The notes under the pieces were generated by a model. That model was not told the DNA's origin. It saw only the letters and a list, made by a program, of their open reading frames with translations, and did no database searches. Positions 62,209 to 64,000 of a DNA stretch of 64,000 nucleotides are shown piece by piece. A program made the translations under genes and the position numbers. Positions within the stretch are counted from its first letter, which is position 1, and each line of letters begins with the position of its first letter. The DNA comes from Gymnogyps californianus. Its lineage: Eukaryota > Chordata > Aves > Accipitriformes > Cathartidae. The stretch spans positions 5,121,437 to 5,185,436 of the forward strand of contig NC_059475.1 in assembly GCF_018139145.2 (NCBI RefSeq), read 5' to 3'.

Positions 62209-64000
62209 CAGAAGGAAGATTTTCTCTTTCTTTGAGTTTTTAAAAGCCAAGGTAAAGCCTCCTTAAAAGACAAGTTTATATTGATTACTCTGTTATTAAG
62301 GGCTGACTTGGCTGTACGTGGTTCCTCCTGCTTTCAGAAAGGAAATCACAAGCAACCCCTTTAGTTGCACCTATATATTTTGTGGGTATGTAATGTATGT
62401 ATGATACAGCTTGTATTTGACTGAAATGATGTGTCTTTTAAGAACTCCTGAGAAAGGAGTGCAAAAATTGCTTGTAAATGTTGGCAGATAATCACAGTAT
62501 TCATGAATTCTCATTTATTTTTCTTCTACTTCCCTCTCAAAATTACCCAGTGTTGTTGTGAGCATTCTGTTACTTCCAGAAATTAATCTGAAAGTGAGAT
62601 AATCTAATCTAAATTCAGTGTAAATATAAATACTGCTAAAATATGCTTTCAAGACTAACGTAGGATTATATGTGTACCGTGGGGCGTAGGTCATTGCTTG
62701 TTTTCAGAAAACAAGGATTTCTGTGTCTAAGCTGTACATTACTAATTCTAAACCATAATTTGTGATTGTTGTATACTTTTTCTCTATGGAGATCAGTACA
62801 AACAAAATACTACGTAGTTAACCACTTCTGATGTATTTTTCTTGTGTTGTCTAATAACATACACCTGTGCTGAAACAACATATCCTAGATTTGTAGAATT
62901 ACGCAGGTGAGTCTGAGTAGCCTTCATGGGGAGGGATTCTTATATAGTAGTGAAGAACTGGAATAAAAATCATATTTTCATTATTCTAGTTCTGGGTTTT
63001 ATCTGTGGTATAGCTTTGTGCACGTATATACATTTCGGGTGGCTTATGTGGGGGAGGATGGCTGACAAAGGATATAAGGGCTGCACCATCAAGTAAAAAT
63101 AAGTGAGGAAAAGAGAACTCATGGTATTTTTCATCTGGTCATTCTGTGTGCATAGGTGTCAGAGGCAGCCCCATTAGTTGCAACATCGGTGTCATGATTT
63201 TCCAAGACCTTTGGCATTTTCCCAAAATGTTGTTTCTCTAACAGCACCTCCATAGCTGTGAAGTCAGCTCCACAAGAAAACAAAGTGCTGATATGGTGCA
63301 AAACAGTTTCTAGTTATCTATTTAACCTTCTCTCCATGATTTATTATTTTACCCAGATGTGGACAATGAGAATATAAAATCCCTTTAGATGATTGTATGA
63401 ATGGCTAAATATGCATGTTGGGTAGGCTTACATTAGAAAGGACTGTGCATTCCTTTTCTTTGGAGCTGAGGAGCGTGTCTGCAATGCTTGAAGAATAGTA
63501 ACTGAGTGGTGAAAAGAATTAAGATGCTCTTGAATTGTGATTTTTTAAATTTTTTTTTTACTTTTGCCTCTTTGGTTAGATGGATTATGTGGTCATGGGG
63601 GTAGAAACTGTAGCATAGATAATTCTGTCCTTGTGGTGCTTCATAGATCAAGGTCTTGATTTCATTGTTTGTTTGCTCTGAGCAGTGATACTGAGAGTAT
63701 TACAGCATCTAGATGTGAAGATTTCTAAAATGATGTACTGCAAATTTGGCTTCAGACTGTAAACATGTATTGTAACCGTTTAAGAATTATCAAGTGAATA
63801 ATACTATGAAAATATTTTGGATTTTAAAAACCCCAAACAACCCATATATTGGACTTCTTACTGTAATTTAGAATTCAGTATAAAACCCAGCTTATTAATA
63901 TTTAAAAGGAGAGTCTTTTCTCTAAAAATCAATGAGTAGATGTAATTATTTGTTTTAGTAAAGAGGTTTAAAAATGAGAAATTGTCCACTGGTGTGGAAC

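Larger units (their letters stand above)
52703..64000. other. NELL1 downstream intron, second part
   Basis: About 11.3 kb without a supported exon or recognised interspersed repeat. It contains GTTT/T-rich runs near 58788-58816, a perfect hairpin at 60543-60581, a T33 run at 61011-61043 and a 16-nt palindrome at 62193-62208. The next NELL1 exon, expected to begin with a calcium-binding EGF module, was not found before the window ends. Confidence 0.55.

Noticed and set aside
63580..63655. Possible extra EGF-like exon (a C-GHGGRN-C pattern after TTGGTTAG)
   Set aside because: Only two cysteines in a plausible position, no closing C-x-C...C pattern, a stop soon after, and no match to the expected next NELL1 exon.
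1..64000. CRISPR arrays, operons, tRNA/rRNA genes, phage or plasmid systems
   Set aside because: No regularly spaced direct repeats, ribosome binding sites or RNA gene structure. The window is vertebrate intronic DNA.

Overview
The window is intronic DNA from a bird, with one recognisable coding exon. Avian origin is inferred from three things: CR1-type LINE copies, including a 3' end with the typical ATTCTATG octamer repeats; an ERVL-type LTR of a kind common in neoavian birds; and four copies of a second avian-type LTR. There are no mammalian-type SINEs or L1 copies. There is no operon-like organisation, no CRISPR array and no RNA gene that I can recognise.

The only exon is 96 bp at 45654-45749 on the + strand. 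It encodes a complete six-cysteine EGF-like module that I recognise as the fourth EGF-like repeat of NELL1 (neural EGFL-like 1). It has a clean acceptor and donor and is phase 1 at both ends. The rest of the window is therefore read as parts of two large NELL1 introns: at least 45.6 kb upstream and at least 18.2 kb downstream of the exon.

Layout: 1-2848 unique intron; 2849-3447 ERVL-type solo LTR (+); 4086-5227 LTR copy A (-); 6228-6512 ancient CR1/L3-like remnant; 13456-13509 short CR1 end (-); 25701-26138 CR1 3' end (+) with the C-terminal end of its reverse-transcriptase frame; 29862-30845 LTR copy B (-); 32954-34019 LTR copy C (-); 45654-45749 NELL1 exon; 51559-52697 LTR copy D (+); 52698-64000 unique intron. 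All five LTRs are solo and start TG and end CA. Each is flanked by its own 5-bp target duplication: CCCTT, CAAGG, ATTTC, ACTAC, and TCATA/TCGTA. They are therefore five separate insertions.

The long open frames in the window (up to 286 codons) lie inside LTR copies A-D. They come from a GC-rich internal minisatellite and are not host genes. Outside the LTRs the open frames are of the length expected by chance. The observations most worth checking are the repeat-bearing LTR family with frames open on both strands, two perfect long-armed hairpins (60543-60581 and 24221-24254), a small CpG-dense patch at 11990-12180, and possible conserved noncoding blocks. I found no convincing undescribed biological system.
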